From NCBI GenBank assembly GCA_023313575.1, contig JAJTTP010000035.1, positions 1 through 64,000 of the forward strand: a DNA stretch of 64,000 bases, given 5' to 3'. Of this stretch, positions 11,604 to 23,176 are shown piece by piece (the first letter of the stretch is position 1; each line of letters opens with the position of its first letter). Made by a program: the position numbers and the translations under genes. The stretch is from Eutypella sp. D-1 (lineage: Eukaryota > Ascomycota > Sordariomycetes > Xylariales > Diatrypaceae). Under the pieces are notes generated by a model that was not told the origin of the DNA, ran no database searches, and saw only the letters and a list, made by a program, of their open reading frames with translations.

Positions 11604-11643
11604 CACGACGACGTCGTCGTCGTCGTCGTAGTAGTAGTAGTAG
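11604..11643. repeat. (CGA)/(GTC)/(GTA) trinucleotide repeat
   Basis: CGACGACG runs into GTC repeats and then GTA repeats. The CGACGACG and following GTCGTCG blocks are inverted relative to each other, so the tract can fold into a hairpin. Confidence 0.8.
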
Positions 11644-12313
11644 GAACCACATCGTCGCTCCCACCCGGTGACGACTGACTATAGTCAACCGAACAGATCA
11701 ATACGGCGTGCAGTGCGATCAAGCAAACAAAATAGACCGCTTTTCTGTTGACCCGTGCTAGTTCGATACATACATCACACATCACATACACACGCATCCT
11801 CTATATCTATATTCCATAACTCCACTAAGCGCAAGAGGCGTATAACAATCTAACTCACTAACAACCTAACAACAGCCATCCTTCCCCTTCCCTAGCCCTC
11901 GCGGATCAGTGATTCTATCGGCGGCCCAGCGAGAAACCGCTCCCACCGCTCCCCCTCCAACCCCCCCTCGCGGGCCTTCGAGGGACCTATTGTAAAAGAA
12001 GAAGAAAACAGTTAACAAGAAGCAAAATGCCTCCTCGAATTCGAAAATCCCCCCTCCCTATGTCAATTCATTCCAGTAAATTCCACACCGGCACCAAAAA
12101 GAACCCACCCCTACTTTCCAATATACCGCGGGGGGGGGATGTCCGTATGCCATCCTACTTACGTGTCTATGTGTACATAGCCAAGCCCCGAAAAAAGGGG
12201 GGGGGCAAGGGGACGGGTGCTGAGTTCAACTACTTACATACGTAAGTAAGGAGTTCATGAAGTACAGACCTAGTCAAAGGTTCGTTCGTTCGTTTGTTCC
12301 CTAAGCTATATAT

Positions 12314-12330
12314 ACACACACACACACACG

Positions 12331-12370
<40 letters not shown>
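12314..12370. repeat. Compound (CA)n(GA)n microsatellite
   Basis: An alternating CA run with one interruption is followed by about 17 uninterrupted GA units in the LRR gene's 3' flank. Confidence 0.95.
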
Positions 12371-12374
<4 letters not shown>

Positions 12375-13735
12375 GGGCTACAGATCAGAGCAGATAAGTA
12401 AGATCCATACATCATGACACCGAAGCGCAAACAGAGTTTTCAAGAAAAGCATAATATCCCAAGGCAGCCCAGCCCAGCCCAGCCCATCCATGCATACATC
12501 CATCCAACCCAAGACACATATATATAGGATTTAGATATCCTGTCCCCTAGGATTAAACACAGAGAACACAGCACGTTTAAGTTTCTCGAGCCCCCCAAAG
12601 AAACGTGAGGAACTATTGCCCAAGCCGGGGAGAAAAAGAAAAAAAAAAAAAGAAATCAAAAGGCGAGGGAGGGGTGAGGCGAGGCTAGGCGGATGAAGGA
12701 GCAGGCAAGGCAAGGCAAGGCAGGCAGAGATCGCATTTCCAAAACCGCCCCAAAAAGACACACAAGTAAGCGGAGGAACACAGCATATGTGAAAGCGGAA
12801 GAAAAGCACTTTGTATAATTTTTCTCCTTCTTAAACCCCTTAAACCCTCTCCCCCCCGTAGGGCCGCACCGCAAAGCCCTAATCGATCAAAAAAAAAAGC
12901 CCTAGAGTAGGTAGGTAATCAAATCAATCCCAAAAGGGGGTCGGTCATGCATCACCTACTACTCTACTCTACTCCCGGCGTCCCAACCATGCCCTATTCA
13001 TTCATTTATTTGCGTCCAGTCCACCCCATAAACCTTTTTTTCTTCAAACGGACTCCCCGAGATTTGCCTCTGCCTTCCTCCCTTTCCCCTCTCCATGTTC
13101 ATCCCGTCTCTTCCCCCCAGGTCCACTCTGTACAATATTGGGTATACCCTAATGCCTCAACAACGACAACCACAAAATAAGTAGAGAAAAAAAAACAACA
13201 CACAAGTGCCCAGCTTTATTTATGCAAAAGACGACCAAGACAAGACAAAGCTGAAATCGTCTTTTCTTCCGAACTTGAGGGTCGGAGAAAAAAGGGGTCT
13301 CTCATAAAACCGCGCAGCGGATAGGTCGCCCCCCTCCGTGGCCGTAAAAGGGTGCCGGGGACGTCATGGGGAGCGAGGGCGGAGAGACTTTGGGTATCAT
13401 GCAGCGGCTGGTGATGATCCGTGATCATCATTGCCACGTTAAAAGAAAAAGGGAACAAGACAACAAGTTGGCGAGGGACAAGATGGACCTCCCAAAAAAA
13501 AAGTAAACAAAGTCGTACTGGATGCACAAAAACAAAACGCCGGAAAATTTCGTTTCCCCCAAGAACGCCTCGACGCTATGCTTTCTTCATGCCGTTCTGG
13601 AGTTCGCCACGATAAATAAAAAAAACAAGCCACAATGCATGCAAGATTGGTATATAGTAGGGTCGTGTGCCGTGTTGGGGAGGGCGGGAGGCAGGGGAAC
13701 AAGAAGCTTTCAATAACACAACACGCAATGGGGGT

Positions 13736-13763
13736 ATGATGATGATGATGATGATGATGATGC
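13736..13763. repeat. (ATG)n microsatellite
   Basis: Nine tandem ATG/GAT units lie about 90 bp beyond the LRR gene stop, probably within its 3' UTR. Confidence 0.95.
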
Positions 13764-13849
13764 TGACGATGCTGATGCCACCCAAATCGACTACGCCCGA
13801 AATGCTGAAAGATATAGAGGAGAGGAGGGATGCTCAAACAGAGAATGGT

Positions 13850-16417
13850 TTAACCTAACGTGCGGCCGCTCTGAACGGTCTGCACGCTCGGTGATCGCGG
13901 CATCAACGGGCTCGAGCGGAGGTCGGCGACGTGACCGAAATCGACCGGTACATACGTCGGCGGTTTGGGGGAGTTCCAATTTTCCTCGTTTACAACGCCA
14001 AGATAACCGTTGCCCACTTTATCGCGGAGGGCCTCGATCTTCTGGCGGTAGGCTTCGCTGTCGATGCTCCAGTTTTTGGTTTCCTTCCACGGCGAGGAAG
14101 GACTATCGACGGACACTGGCGTGATCGGTGTCACGATGGTGGTGTTGACACGTGGTACATTGGCAGCATCAGTGTCACCTTCCGAAGCCCTCTCGGTCGA
14201 GGCCGGTGGCAATGCCGTCTCGGGAGACTGCGATATGCGGTAGTTGTTGTCGGAATCGGCCGTGGGCGATGGCACTTCCGGTTTCGGTGTTTCCACGGGT
14301 GGTGTGGTCCCTACAGCGAAGTCGTTCGTGGACAGATCCACGATTCTGCGCTTGGGTGCCCGTCGCCGTCTCGTAGCAGTCGTGTTTACCTCGCTTTCCA
14401 CCGCTTTAGGGGATGGCCTCATAGGCCGCTCCTTACGCAGAACAGCATGCTCCCTAGGCACAGAGACCACGATTGGCTTGCTCACGTCCACGGCAGGGAT
14501 TTCGGGTACAGGCGGCTTGACAACGGGGACCGCATCTGGTATCGCCACACGCTCCACAAGGTACTTCCTCTCGGTATACGTGGGGCCAGACGCGTCGATG
14601 ATGATATCCTCCGTATACCCAGGGGTCTTGCGGAAAAGGTTAAATATCGTGACACGGTAATCGCGGTGGGTCCTGGTGAACGGGTTGCCTTCCACCCATA
14701 CCTCGCGGATCTCTGGGATGCCGGTAAGGCGAGCGAGCTCCGTAGGGTCGGTCAAGCGGTTGTCTCGTAGGTCTAACCTCTCCAGCGGATACAACTTCTC
14801 AACCCCAGCAATGGACTGGAGGCGATTGCCCCGCAAGTTCAGGGCACTAATGGCGGGGAGCGGGTTCCTGACTAAGGAATTCAAAGAATCAATCATGCAG
14901 TGCGACAGATTGAGAGCACGAAGCGCAGTCAAGGTCGCTAAACTATCAGGGATCTGTGTGAATAGGTTCATAGACAGGTCCAGAGAATGTAGGGTGTTTG
15001 CCAACGGCACAAGACTATCTGCGGTGATGACAGTCAACGCGTTATCAGCCAAACTTAGATGCTTCAGAAATCGCCACTTCGTCCCCGGCAGGATATCCAC
15101 GGCCAGCAGGTTGGAAGAGCTATTTCTCGCGTTATGCCACGAGTCGGACAAACTCGATTGGGAGCTACCCGAACCGGAGCGTCTGACTTTCTGAGTATTT
15201 CTGTTGTTCGTCGTGTGATGGCGGGAGTTGATGGGACGGCCGGGAGAGTGGCTCCGAGGTCGCCCAGACTTAGTGGCTGACGATCTTGGCTCGTCTGTCT
15301 CAATCCGGGCTACTGACGGTCGGCGGGTACTCCGAAAGGACGTGCTTTCGATCGATTCAGTGCTCGGCGAACCAATCAGGATATCCCCAACCGAAGCTCG
15401 ACGTGGATCAGAAGACAGTCGCGGATCAGACGACCCATATATCGAGCCTCTTCTGGCTACTTCACCTTGGCGGACTATCGGGCTTCGGCGGGGACTTGAC
15501 GAGTGGCCCAAAGTAGTGGCCGGTGAATTCTGCGTCTTCGACGAGCGTCGCCGCCGGCGGTCCATGTCGTCCAAGACAATATCGATGAGGATTTCTGCCG
15601 GGTCATCGATGCTTGCACGCTTCAACGTCAGAGAACGAAGCTGATCCGCCAAGCGATCCCAGCCGAAGAACTGTCGGTAGTCGATCCCGCTGATCTCCAA
15701 TGATTGCAGGTTCTTGAAGATGTACAGTGGGACGGCCGAGTCGAATGGAAACTCTTCGTATCCGCGTATTAATTTGGCTCGCCAATCAGGTGCCAGCCGA
15801 AGGGACGGGATCTTGGTAAAGGCGGAGTAGAGATACTTCATATCTGCCTGGAGTGCAGCCTTCTGCCTTTCCGTCCTCGCTGCGCTGATACTCGAGCCAA
15901 TCCCAATGCTCGACCATAAGGCCGACATCGACGACATAACACTTCGCACACTCGATACGGAACGGATGGAGCCTACATCGGAGCTGCGGCTCTTCGTACG
16001 CTGAGATGTACTAAGGAATGAAACATAGTTGCTCGTCCCTGACGTATCATGCAGATTCTCCAACCGAACCTTCATGGGGCCAACTTCGATACCCAGCTCT
16101 TCGAAGCGGGACAGCAGGTAGAACAGATGGTGGGGGGTCAAGGCTAGCTTGGCCGACTTCACGCCAGAAGACATGAACCCCAAAGACCCTAATGAAATGG
16201 CCGTAGCGAGAGCGCCGGCACCGGAGGCAGATGTGGAGGGGCGTTCAGGTATGGAGGCCGGCAGCTTCGGCGGCGAGATAGCGGAGACGCTTTGACTGGC
16301 GCCATGTCTCGGAGCATTTTGCCGGCGGGCTGGTAAACCGTTGGCCAGGGCCTTCTCATGCGTACGCACAAACGTAGCGAGTTGTTTGATAAACACCTCG
16401 CCGTCTTCCGAATCCAT
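13850..16417 (-). CDS. Leucine-rich repeat protein, STK11IP/nischarin-related
   Basis: Single exon, 855 aa, started at the ATG at 16417 (MDSEDGEVFIKQLATF). The N-terminal quarter contains LTPHHLFYLLSRFEELGI (about 92-110) and a segment around 200-245 with AVPLYIFKNLQSLEISG, resembling the N-terminal region of LKB1-interacting protein 1. A long Ser/Arg-rich disordered stretch (about 270-440) follows. Leucine-rich repeats occupy about 450-570, with LKHLSLADNAL, LHSLDLSMNLF, LRALNLSHCMI, ISALNLRGNRL and LERLDLRDNRL. They end in an LRR cap, GNPFTRTHRDYRVTIFNLF. The C-terminus is disordered, with a basic RRRRAPKRR patch. It is probably a cytoplasmic scaffold; partners are unknown. A 5S-like sequence lies immediately upstream on the other strand. 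Confidence 0.8.
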   Translation of the reverse strand: MDSEDGEVFIKQLATFVRTHEKALANGLPARRQNAPRHGASQSVSAISPPKLPASIPERPSTSASGAGALATAISLGSLGFMSSGVKSAKLALTPHHLFYLLSRFEELGIEVGPMKVRLENLHDTSGTSNYVSFLSTSQRTKSRSSDVGSIRSVSSVRSVMSSMSALWSSIGIGSSISAARTERQKAALQADMKYLYSAFTKIPSLRLAPDWRAKLIRGYEEFPFDSAVPLYIFKNLQSLEISGIDYRQFFGWDRLADQLRSLTLKRASIDDPAEILIDIVLDDMDRRRRRSSKTQNSPATTLGHSSSPRRSPIVRQGEVARRGSIYGSSDPRLSSDPRRASVGDILIGSPSTESIESTSFRSTRRPSVARIETDEPRSSATKSGRPRSHSPGRPINSRHHTTNNRNTQKVRRSGSGSSQSSLSDSWHNARNSSSNLLAVDILPGTKWRFLKHLSLADNALTVITADSLVPLANTLHSLDLSMNLFTQIPDSLATLTALRALNLSHCMIDSLNSLVRNPLPAISALNLRGNRLQSIAGVEKLYPLERLDLRDNRLTDPTELARLTGIPEIREVWVEGNPFTRTHRDYRVTIFNLFRKTPGYTEDIIIDASGPTYTERKYLVERVAIPDAVPVVKPPVPEIPAVDVSKPIVVSVPREHAVLRKERPMRPSPKAVESEVNTTATRRRRAPKRRIVDLSTNDFAVGTTPPVETPKPEVPSPTADSDNNYRISQSPETALPPASTERASEGDTDAANVPRVNTTIVTPITPVSVDSPSSPWKETKNWSIDSEAYRQKIEALRDKVGNGYLGVVNEENWNSPKPPTYVPVDFGHVADLRSSPLMPRSPSVQTVQSGRTLG

Positions 16418-16440
16418 ATTTATACTCCCCAATACATGGG

Positions 16441-16560
16441 GGGTTGTATATGCAGATTTACGTGCTCCACCACAGTGTATCTCGAATCTCGGAACTAAGC
16501 AAGACTACTCTGGATCTGTCAGATGGGATCCAACCAGGTTAGCACCGGGATATGCAACTC
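16441..16560 (+). ncRNA. Divergent 5S rRNA-like sequence
   Basis: A 120-nt stretch with the size and internal order of a 5S rRNA. The ends pair over 11 contiguous positions (16441-16451 with 16550-16560, two of them G:U). ATCTCGGAACTAAGCA at 16486-16501 matches the box A region of animal/plant 5S. GATGGGATCC followed by CACCGGG matches the intermediate element and box C regions at about the expected spacing. It is unlike the canonical fungal 5S gene at 34176. ATATTTATA at 16416-16424 lies about 25 nt upstream, where fungal 5S genes carry a TATA-like box. There is no T-run terminator after 16560, so it may be a pseudogene, a variant 5S or a structural mimic. Confidence 0.5.
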
Positions 16561-19321
16561 GTATCGGTAGTCTATCGCTGCGTGAAATAGCGATTCAAAC
16601 AGTGAATTGAAACAAGCGGGTTATGCTCTGTCCGAGAAGAATCGACTGTTAGCTCCTGCGTCTAGAGGGCCAAAAAATAGTAATAATAATAACAAATAAT
16701 GTATCACGGGTAGTTGCCTTATGGGAAAGCGCCTATCCGAGGAAAAGGAGTGGAATGGTTGTTGTTAATGAAGGAGTGGAATTTGGAATGAAACAGTGTC
16801 CCAAATAATCATAAATATCGAGATACACGAAAAAAAGAATGAAACGCGGGACATGTCCGAATGGACTGTCTTTTCTTTCTTTTCTTTTTTTTCAAACTCG
16901 GGACTCGGTTATATATGATCAATGCCAGATCAATAAGGCATTGTTATTTCACAAGCCGAGGATGGATTCACGAATAACAACCCAAGCGAACCAACAACAA
17001 TTACAGACAGAAGCGTGGGCAGTGATAGGTCAGTGGAAAAGAAGTTGACAGGGGTGGTAAGTTCAGTCAAAGACGAACCGAGTCACGAGGCAACAATAAC
17101 ACACAAAGGCAACAGCATTTTTTTAGAAAAAAAAAAAAGCCGATGCGTCATAGCTTGGAAATCAGACTTCGAATGGTGCGAGTGGAGATGACACATAGCA
17201 GACACAATAAGGCAAAGGGTAACAAACTCCTTACGGGGGAAAATAAAAAACGTACCGTTTCCAGTTGGGTTGGGTTCACTATCAAGACCCTGTCCGTAAC
17301 ACAAGTACGAGTATATCTTTTCCCACAGTAATATATCGGGGAAATGGCGGATCTGGTGAGATTCCTCAGCGTTCCAGTCTCTCCAAGCTCGAGATGATGC
17401 CGTCCACGATGCTCCTCCGCCAAAGCAGAATTATTTCGGGGAGGGGGTTCGAGTCGTAGGCCACGGTACCTATGTAGGGTATTATAAAAAGTAGGAGGGG
17501 AGGGAAGAAGAGGTCCTTGGAACTCGTAGGAAGGTAGTGCCTAGGGTAAGTATACAGGAGGTAGGTAGGGGAAGAGAAACAAGCAAGTTGGGAGGAAAGC
17601 GACGACGGCAGCGACGAGGAGGGGGGGTTTCACTCCACGGCTCCACGGAGGCCGACTTTGAACTCGGGATTCCCGGTAAAGAATTAACTCCACCGGCAAC
17701 GAAGCGAGTGTGTACGGTGTTGGTGTATACCGGCCAACCGACCGATTCAACGGTCCTGCGTGAGATTAGAGGGGGGGATGGAGGATAGGAGGATAGGAGC
17801 AGGAAGGTTAAGAAAAAGAGAGAGAAGAGGCTCTCGAGAGGACGGCCGTGGTCGGGAAGGGTCCGTATACATAATAATAATAATACCTACTAGGGCCCAA
17901 GGACCAAGCCCAAACCCGAGACCAACAGGACGACCCTAAACCAGGGAAAACTGCAGCGGGATTGTACGAAGGAGGTACTTACATACAGTACTTCTTAGGT
18001 AGCTACCTGGAACCCTCTTAGGTGGCAGGGTGGGCATGGACAGGCGATTGCTTGGGGTGCGTGGGTGGAAAAAAGCCCTGGCTGGCCTGGTAAAGCCTGG
18101 GCGGAATGGGAAGTGGACAGGGCAGAAAGTGGATGGGATTGGATGGAGAACCGCCCTGGGTCCAGGTGGGAAGGGGTGGAGGGGGGGGGATGATTTTCTA
18201 CTAAGTACTTATGTAGTGCTGCTAGTGCACGAGCTAGTGTGTATGTACTTAGGTTAATGGATCATGGTGGATAAGGCAAGAAACGGGGTTCCACCTAATC
18301 TTCTGGGCTAAAACAAAATGGTGGTATGGCCTTCTCATGGGTTATTTTTTAAGGTGACTTTCTTATCAGGTACCGATACCTCGGGTAGCGTACACTACAG
18401 AACTAGTAAAACCTGTGGAAGTTGAACCATTTACAAACTTGAAGATAAGAGACCTCGGGAGGAATTCTTGGCCAAGTACTCAAGTATACAACCATGCAAC
18501 TCGAGATATCTACATGATAACAATACGTATGTAAGTAGGTAAAAAAGAAAATCCCCAAAATATATTTTATATATTCGAGACGTCCCGGCCATTCCCTTCT
18601 CCCCAAGCCTACACTATTGTCATTGCCACCTTCATGAAGAATCTCTACGGGATGTGCACACCTGATCGTCAACCCCCCTAGATCCGACCCGGCGACTAAT
18701 GTACGTCAAAAGGGCCATATGGCAAAACGTAAATAGTACCTGGCAATCTAGTATATACCCTTCGGGAGTATGAAGCAAGCCGATGCGACGATACCTCGAC
18801 AACCTAATAGCCAAGTATATATAACTTGTACGTAGTAGTTTGGTAGTATATATGTGGAAAATCTCGAGATGTTGCGCACCCCCGAGTTTCATGGCCTCAT
18901 TGTGGATACCAGATTGTCACGATTGACACCTGAGAGGGTCAGAGGGGCTAAGAGGGCAAGAGGGGCACTTGGAGTGTGTGTGACCTTGGAGTGACCTGGA
19001 GGGACTTTGCGTTTTACTTATTTTGCTGCTTTCGACTGCCTCTTTCCTGAACAACCAATGGTCACTGGCAGGTTCCCATATGATCAGGCGATAGGCCAAT
19101 CATGAACCACCTGTCTTGCCTGTTTGATATGCTGCATTAGCACTTGCAGGGCACTGGGCAGGCATGGATGATGATGATGGCTCGTGCTTTCTGCATCGAG
19201 TAAATCCATGTCCAGGTGGATAAGTTGATAACCCTCTTTCTAAACTCACTACTTAAGTGTATATAGAAGTTGATCGGCTACCTATCAGCGCTAAAACCCC
19301 TTCTAAGTTGTCTAAGAGATT

Positions 19322-19357
19322 ATGTAACTCATGCAACTCATGCAACTCATGTAACAC
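19322..19357. repeat. Four tandem copies of a 9-bp unit
   Basis: Four consecutive 9-mers: ATGTAACTC, ATGCAACTC, ATGCAACTC and ATGTAACAC. Differences are limited to one C/T and one T/A change. Confidence 0.9.
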
Positions 19358-20948
19358 TTGGTAGCCGATCCTCGACGGACGGAGTATATAAAAGTACGAT
19401 GCAATGCTGCCCCCTCGAGATCGAGTTTTACTCCATGGTCGAGAACCTTACGTATGTGACGTGACGTTACGGCGGTTAGAATAACGGAGGAGATATCGTC
19501 GTCACTGACGTATCTCTCATCTCGATATTTTCAAATGTTTTACTGAGCTCATATCGCATGAAAGAGGGCCTGTAACCTCAGCAACCTGTCAAGCTGGTAG
19601 CACGTTAAATCCAGATAGATACCCAGAAATACGACGCCGGGGGTTCACCCCCCTGCAAAAAGCTCGACCGGGCTTGCCCAAGCCAGGCTACCCAGATCCA
19701 ATACCCTTGTCCATATCGAATTTCGGGGTCCTTGAACTTTTAAAAGTCAGACCATTTCAATAATTGGATCCTCGTGGGGGTAATTACATACATACTACCT
19801 AAGTATGTTATACGGAGCCGGCTAGATATATCGTGGTGTTTGAAACTCGAGCAGATACTGACATGAGATATATATATTAAATGCGAATGTGTCACTTGTG
19901 ATAGTAACAACATGGGAAGAGCAACAGCAGCAGGTAGCATAACTGTAAGGTTGGGTAAGAAATCGAGGATTTTCATAATCCACCAAGTAAGACGAATTCA
20001 CGGTGGGTAGGCAAAGGATTTATCTTCGTTTCTTCCTGAGACAGATTTTCACTACGTGCTACAAGATATGCATGCCATACCTATCGCGCACACCATACCG
20101 TACCGTACCATACAGTCATATTTGCCAGCCAAGCCAGCCAACCTTTTAAAAAAAAGAAAATTGATTTCAGCCGCCTTTTGACGCATACATGATCGAGAGA
20201 AAAATTAAAAAAACATTCCGGCTTCCGCATATACAAACATGGATTCGGAGTTCGGTACGATATAGAGTACACTAAGTATCGGTACGTGAGATGGTTGCCG
20301 CCAGTCGCTCACTACCTAGGTAGGTTGATTCATTTATATGACTGAGCAGATGGATACGCGTGACCGCGCGCGTCAGCTGGTCCCTTTCATTGCTCACTCA
20401 CTCCAGCACAGCCCTGGGATATATATATATATATAAGAATAGTCAGACTGGTCGTATATTCCAAGCCGCACGCACGCATATACGCACACACATACACGCA
20501 CGCTCTCTCCGACAGGTTGACATGAGGTCGTACCGTGTGGTGGTATTAGCATTATCTTTTTGCTTTGTTTTTTTGTTTTTTTACCAGTGGTTTTTTTGTT
20601 TTTCCCACAGTGTGCTTGAAAGGTGTTGAGTGGTTTCGAAGTCTCCCGTTAACATTCAGCTCGGATATTACTTCGGAGGCTCTAATCGTCCCCATGCCCC
20701 TAAATGTCGTGATAATGGTCCAAGCTGGCCGCTAACTGGACAATCCGTCAAGAAATCGTCATTTAAAGGATGCCGCCGTTCGGGCAGCGGGCAGCGTACT
20801 GGAACATTCATCCAAAGTATCGCACTAAATAACATAGATCCACTCCCAAGGTTCCCACTCTGCAGGGATACCCCAGCTGACTAGCCAAGCGAAGCTAACG
20901 AGCCCCTCACCCTCCTGTCCTTCTCTTCAACTAAAAAGTAGATAACCC

Positions 20949-20970
20949 CAGCAGCAGCAGCAGCAGCAGC
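20949..20970. repeat. (CAG)n microsatellite
   Basis: Seven tandem CAG units in the gene desert, not in a supported coding frame. Confidence 0.9.
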
Positions 20971-23140
20971 GGCCCAGCCAAGCCAAGCAGACAACGCCCA
21001 AAGAAGCCACCTCCCAGCAACCCTCACTGGCGTCACAGGCTTTCCACAGCCCACCAGAAACCTCCACCACGCATACATCCATGAATGTCTGCCAAGTCCC
21101 TGCCACAGATAACTATTGAGCAACAGTGATTCAAACGCACATACCAAAAAAAAAAAAAGCCATGGAAGCAAGGAAAATGATAAAATCAGAAGAGTATCGA
21201 ACCTGCTGGCGACCCTGATGGAGACCCGTGGAAATTGTAAACATCTATCTATTTTTGTTCCTTAACTTCCTACGTCATTTCGTGATATAGCCTTGATTAT
21301 TCTCAACTTTTTTCTTCTTATCGTCAGGTCCGATGTAATAACAACATACGATACTACCCGACTAAAGGTTCAATCCCCCTCACCTTGACTTACCTACCCT
21401 CATGTGAGAGTAGTCATTCTGCCAGTGCATTACCGATCTGCGAATAGTTGAAAGGTCAGCAAAACAGTCAATGAATGGATGGATGGTAGATTTAAAGGAC
21501 AAGATCTATTCGCCGTACCAGCAACAACCAGTGAAGGATCTCTCATAAGATTGGATAATCTGATTGATTGCATTGCCTAATACCCCAGAGCTTTTCTGTA
21601 CCCTGCTCCCAATACGGAAGCCTCGAGGACCTATCCCGGATAGTTATGGTTTTAGGCCCGTCGCTCAGTGCCGATCGACCTCAACAGTTCCGTGTCCATC
21701 TCCGGCCGGTGCTCGACCATGTAACGTGCTCACCAGGGGGGCTTTCGGTCGGTGTCTCAGCGCCGCCGCCGGCTCTTTTTCAAGTTACACAATGGGGGAG
21801 GAGGGGGATTACTTCCCGGAATGTTCTCGTCGCACCACCGTAGGCTTCTTTTTATCTCTGCTATCATCATCGCAAGTGTGATCCCGTACGAGAAACCATC
21901 GGGTTTTTCGCCATCCCGCACGATTTGAGTAAAATTATGTCATTGCTCCACCCCCCATTGCCCACGGCCCCCAAGCCTGCCCAGTTAGAGATAGGTTGTA
22001 TGTACGAATGGGGAAAGGCCAGCTCCCATAACGAGAAGTCCGAAGGACGAAGATGGCTGAGGGCGTCATGTGGGCATTCCCGCTTCGAGCGGCATAGGCG
22101 GTGCCCCCCTTAGGGTCCCCTATGACATCGATCTCTAGCTCCACCCAGCCCACACTACCAGACTACCAAGTTGGACTATAGTATCTGGACTTGGAATCTA
22201 GGTCTTCCTAAAAAACGTCCCACCTAAATTGTCAGATATAATACACTAAGATGGCCCGCTTGACGGGTATTCCAGGCCTTCAGACGTTCAAAGTACCCTC
22301 ATGTCTTGCGCCTGGGCCCCCCTCTCACTGGTCGGTTGGCCTGGCGAGGGTTGGAGGGCTGGAGGGGTGGGGTGCCGCCGAGCCGTTCTAGTACGCCGCG
22401 CCCATGCTAATATGCCAATCCTTAAGGCGGAAACCTCCCTCTTCTCGCGCAACCCAAACCTGCCAGTTGGTCTTTGGTGGCGGTTATGATGATGATAATT
22501 TAATGCGCAGTGAAGTCAGTCCACTACCACGCCCTCCCCAATCCGCAACTTTCCGTAGATTGTTCTCATGCCCGTGGTTCGATCTCCCGGCGATGCGCCA
22601 GATCGCGTTCCGCAAGGGGAGGTCCGTTGACGTCGGACCGTTTCATCGTCGAAACGTCAGAGCAACAAAGAGGGACCCCGATCGATGGACCATGCGATAT
22701 GTACAACCCAGGAACCTCGCAGGCGGGCTTGCTTCGAAAAAATCGACGTGGGATCGCCGCCCTATGGAAGTATCACCTGCAGTCCGACGGCGCTTATCAA
22801 TACTGCTATCGGCCACCCGGCGACGACTGTCGCCGCGCAATACCGGCGTGAGATGGGTAGTACATCCTATCGTAACCCGATATCCAGAAAATAAAGCCGG
22901 CAACGGGTCCTTACTAATTACAAGCCGTCGGTGACGGCGGTCGTAGTAGTGTCCCTTCTCAGCTTCTCTCCTAGTCCGGTAAGAGACAAAAGACGCCGTG
23001 CCGTAGATAGAAAGGTCAGCCAACGAGTCTTACATGCGTATGGATGGTGTAAGCCAGATCGCTGCGAAGATCTCTCCGATCGCGAGGATGACGAGATTGG
23101 CAATGCACCGAGGGTCCAACCTTGTGCTCCTCGAGTTTGG

Positions 23141-23176
23141 GGTGTGTGTATGTATGTGTGTGTGTGTGTGTGTGTG
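23141..23176. repeat. (TG)n microsatellite
   Basis: GT/TG dinucleotide tract with two TA interruptions near its start, in the gene desert. Confidence 0.9.

Larger units (their letters stand above)
11153..13849. other. 2.7-kb convergent intergenic region rich in simple repeats
   Basis: It lies between the 3' ends of the TMEM223-like and LRR genes. It is unusually dense in simple sequence: (GTC/GTA)n, (CA)n(GA)n, (CCCAG)n near 12465-12486, (ATG)n, and A, C and G homopolymers. No ORF looks conserved. Long 3' UTRs, or an unannotated non-coding transcript, could occupy part of it. Confidence 0.55.

Noticed and set aside
13931..14770. 279-codon plus-strand frame opposite the LRR gene
   Set aside because: It lies fully antisense to a well-supported LRR coding sequence and has no recognisable features.
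19639..19652. Small GGGGGT/ACCCCC hairpin
   Set aside because: A 6-bp stem in G/C-rich sequence is expected by chance at this scale.
22404..22934. 176-codon frame in the gene desert
   Set aside because: Arg/Ser-rich, overlaps other frames of similar length on both strands, and has no motif or splice context.
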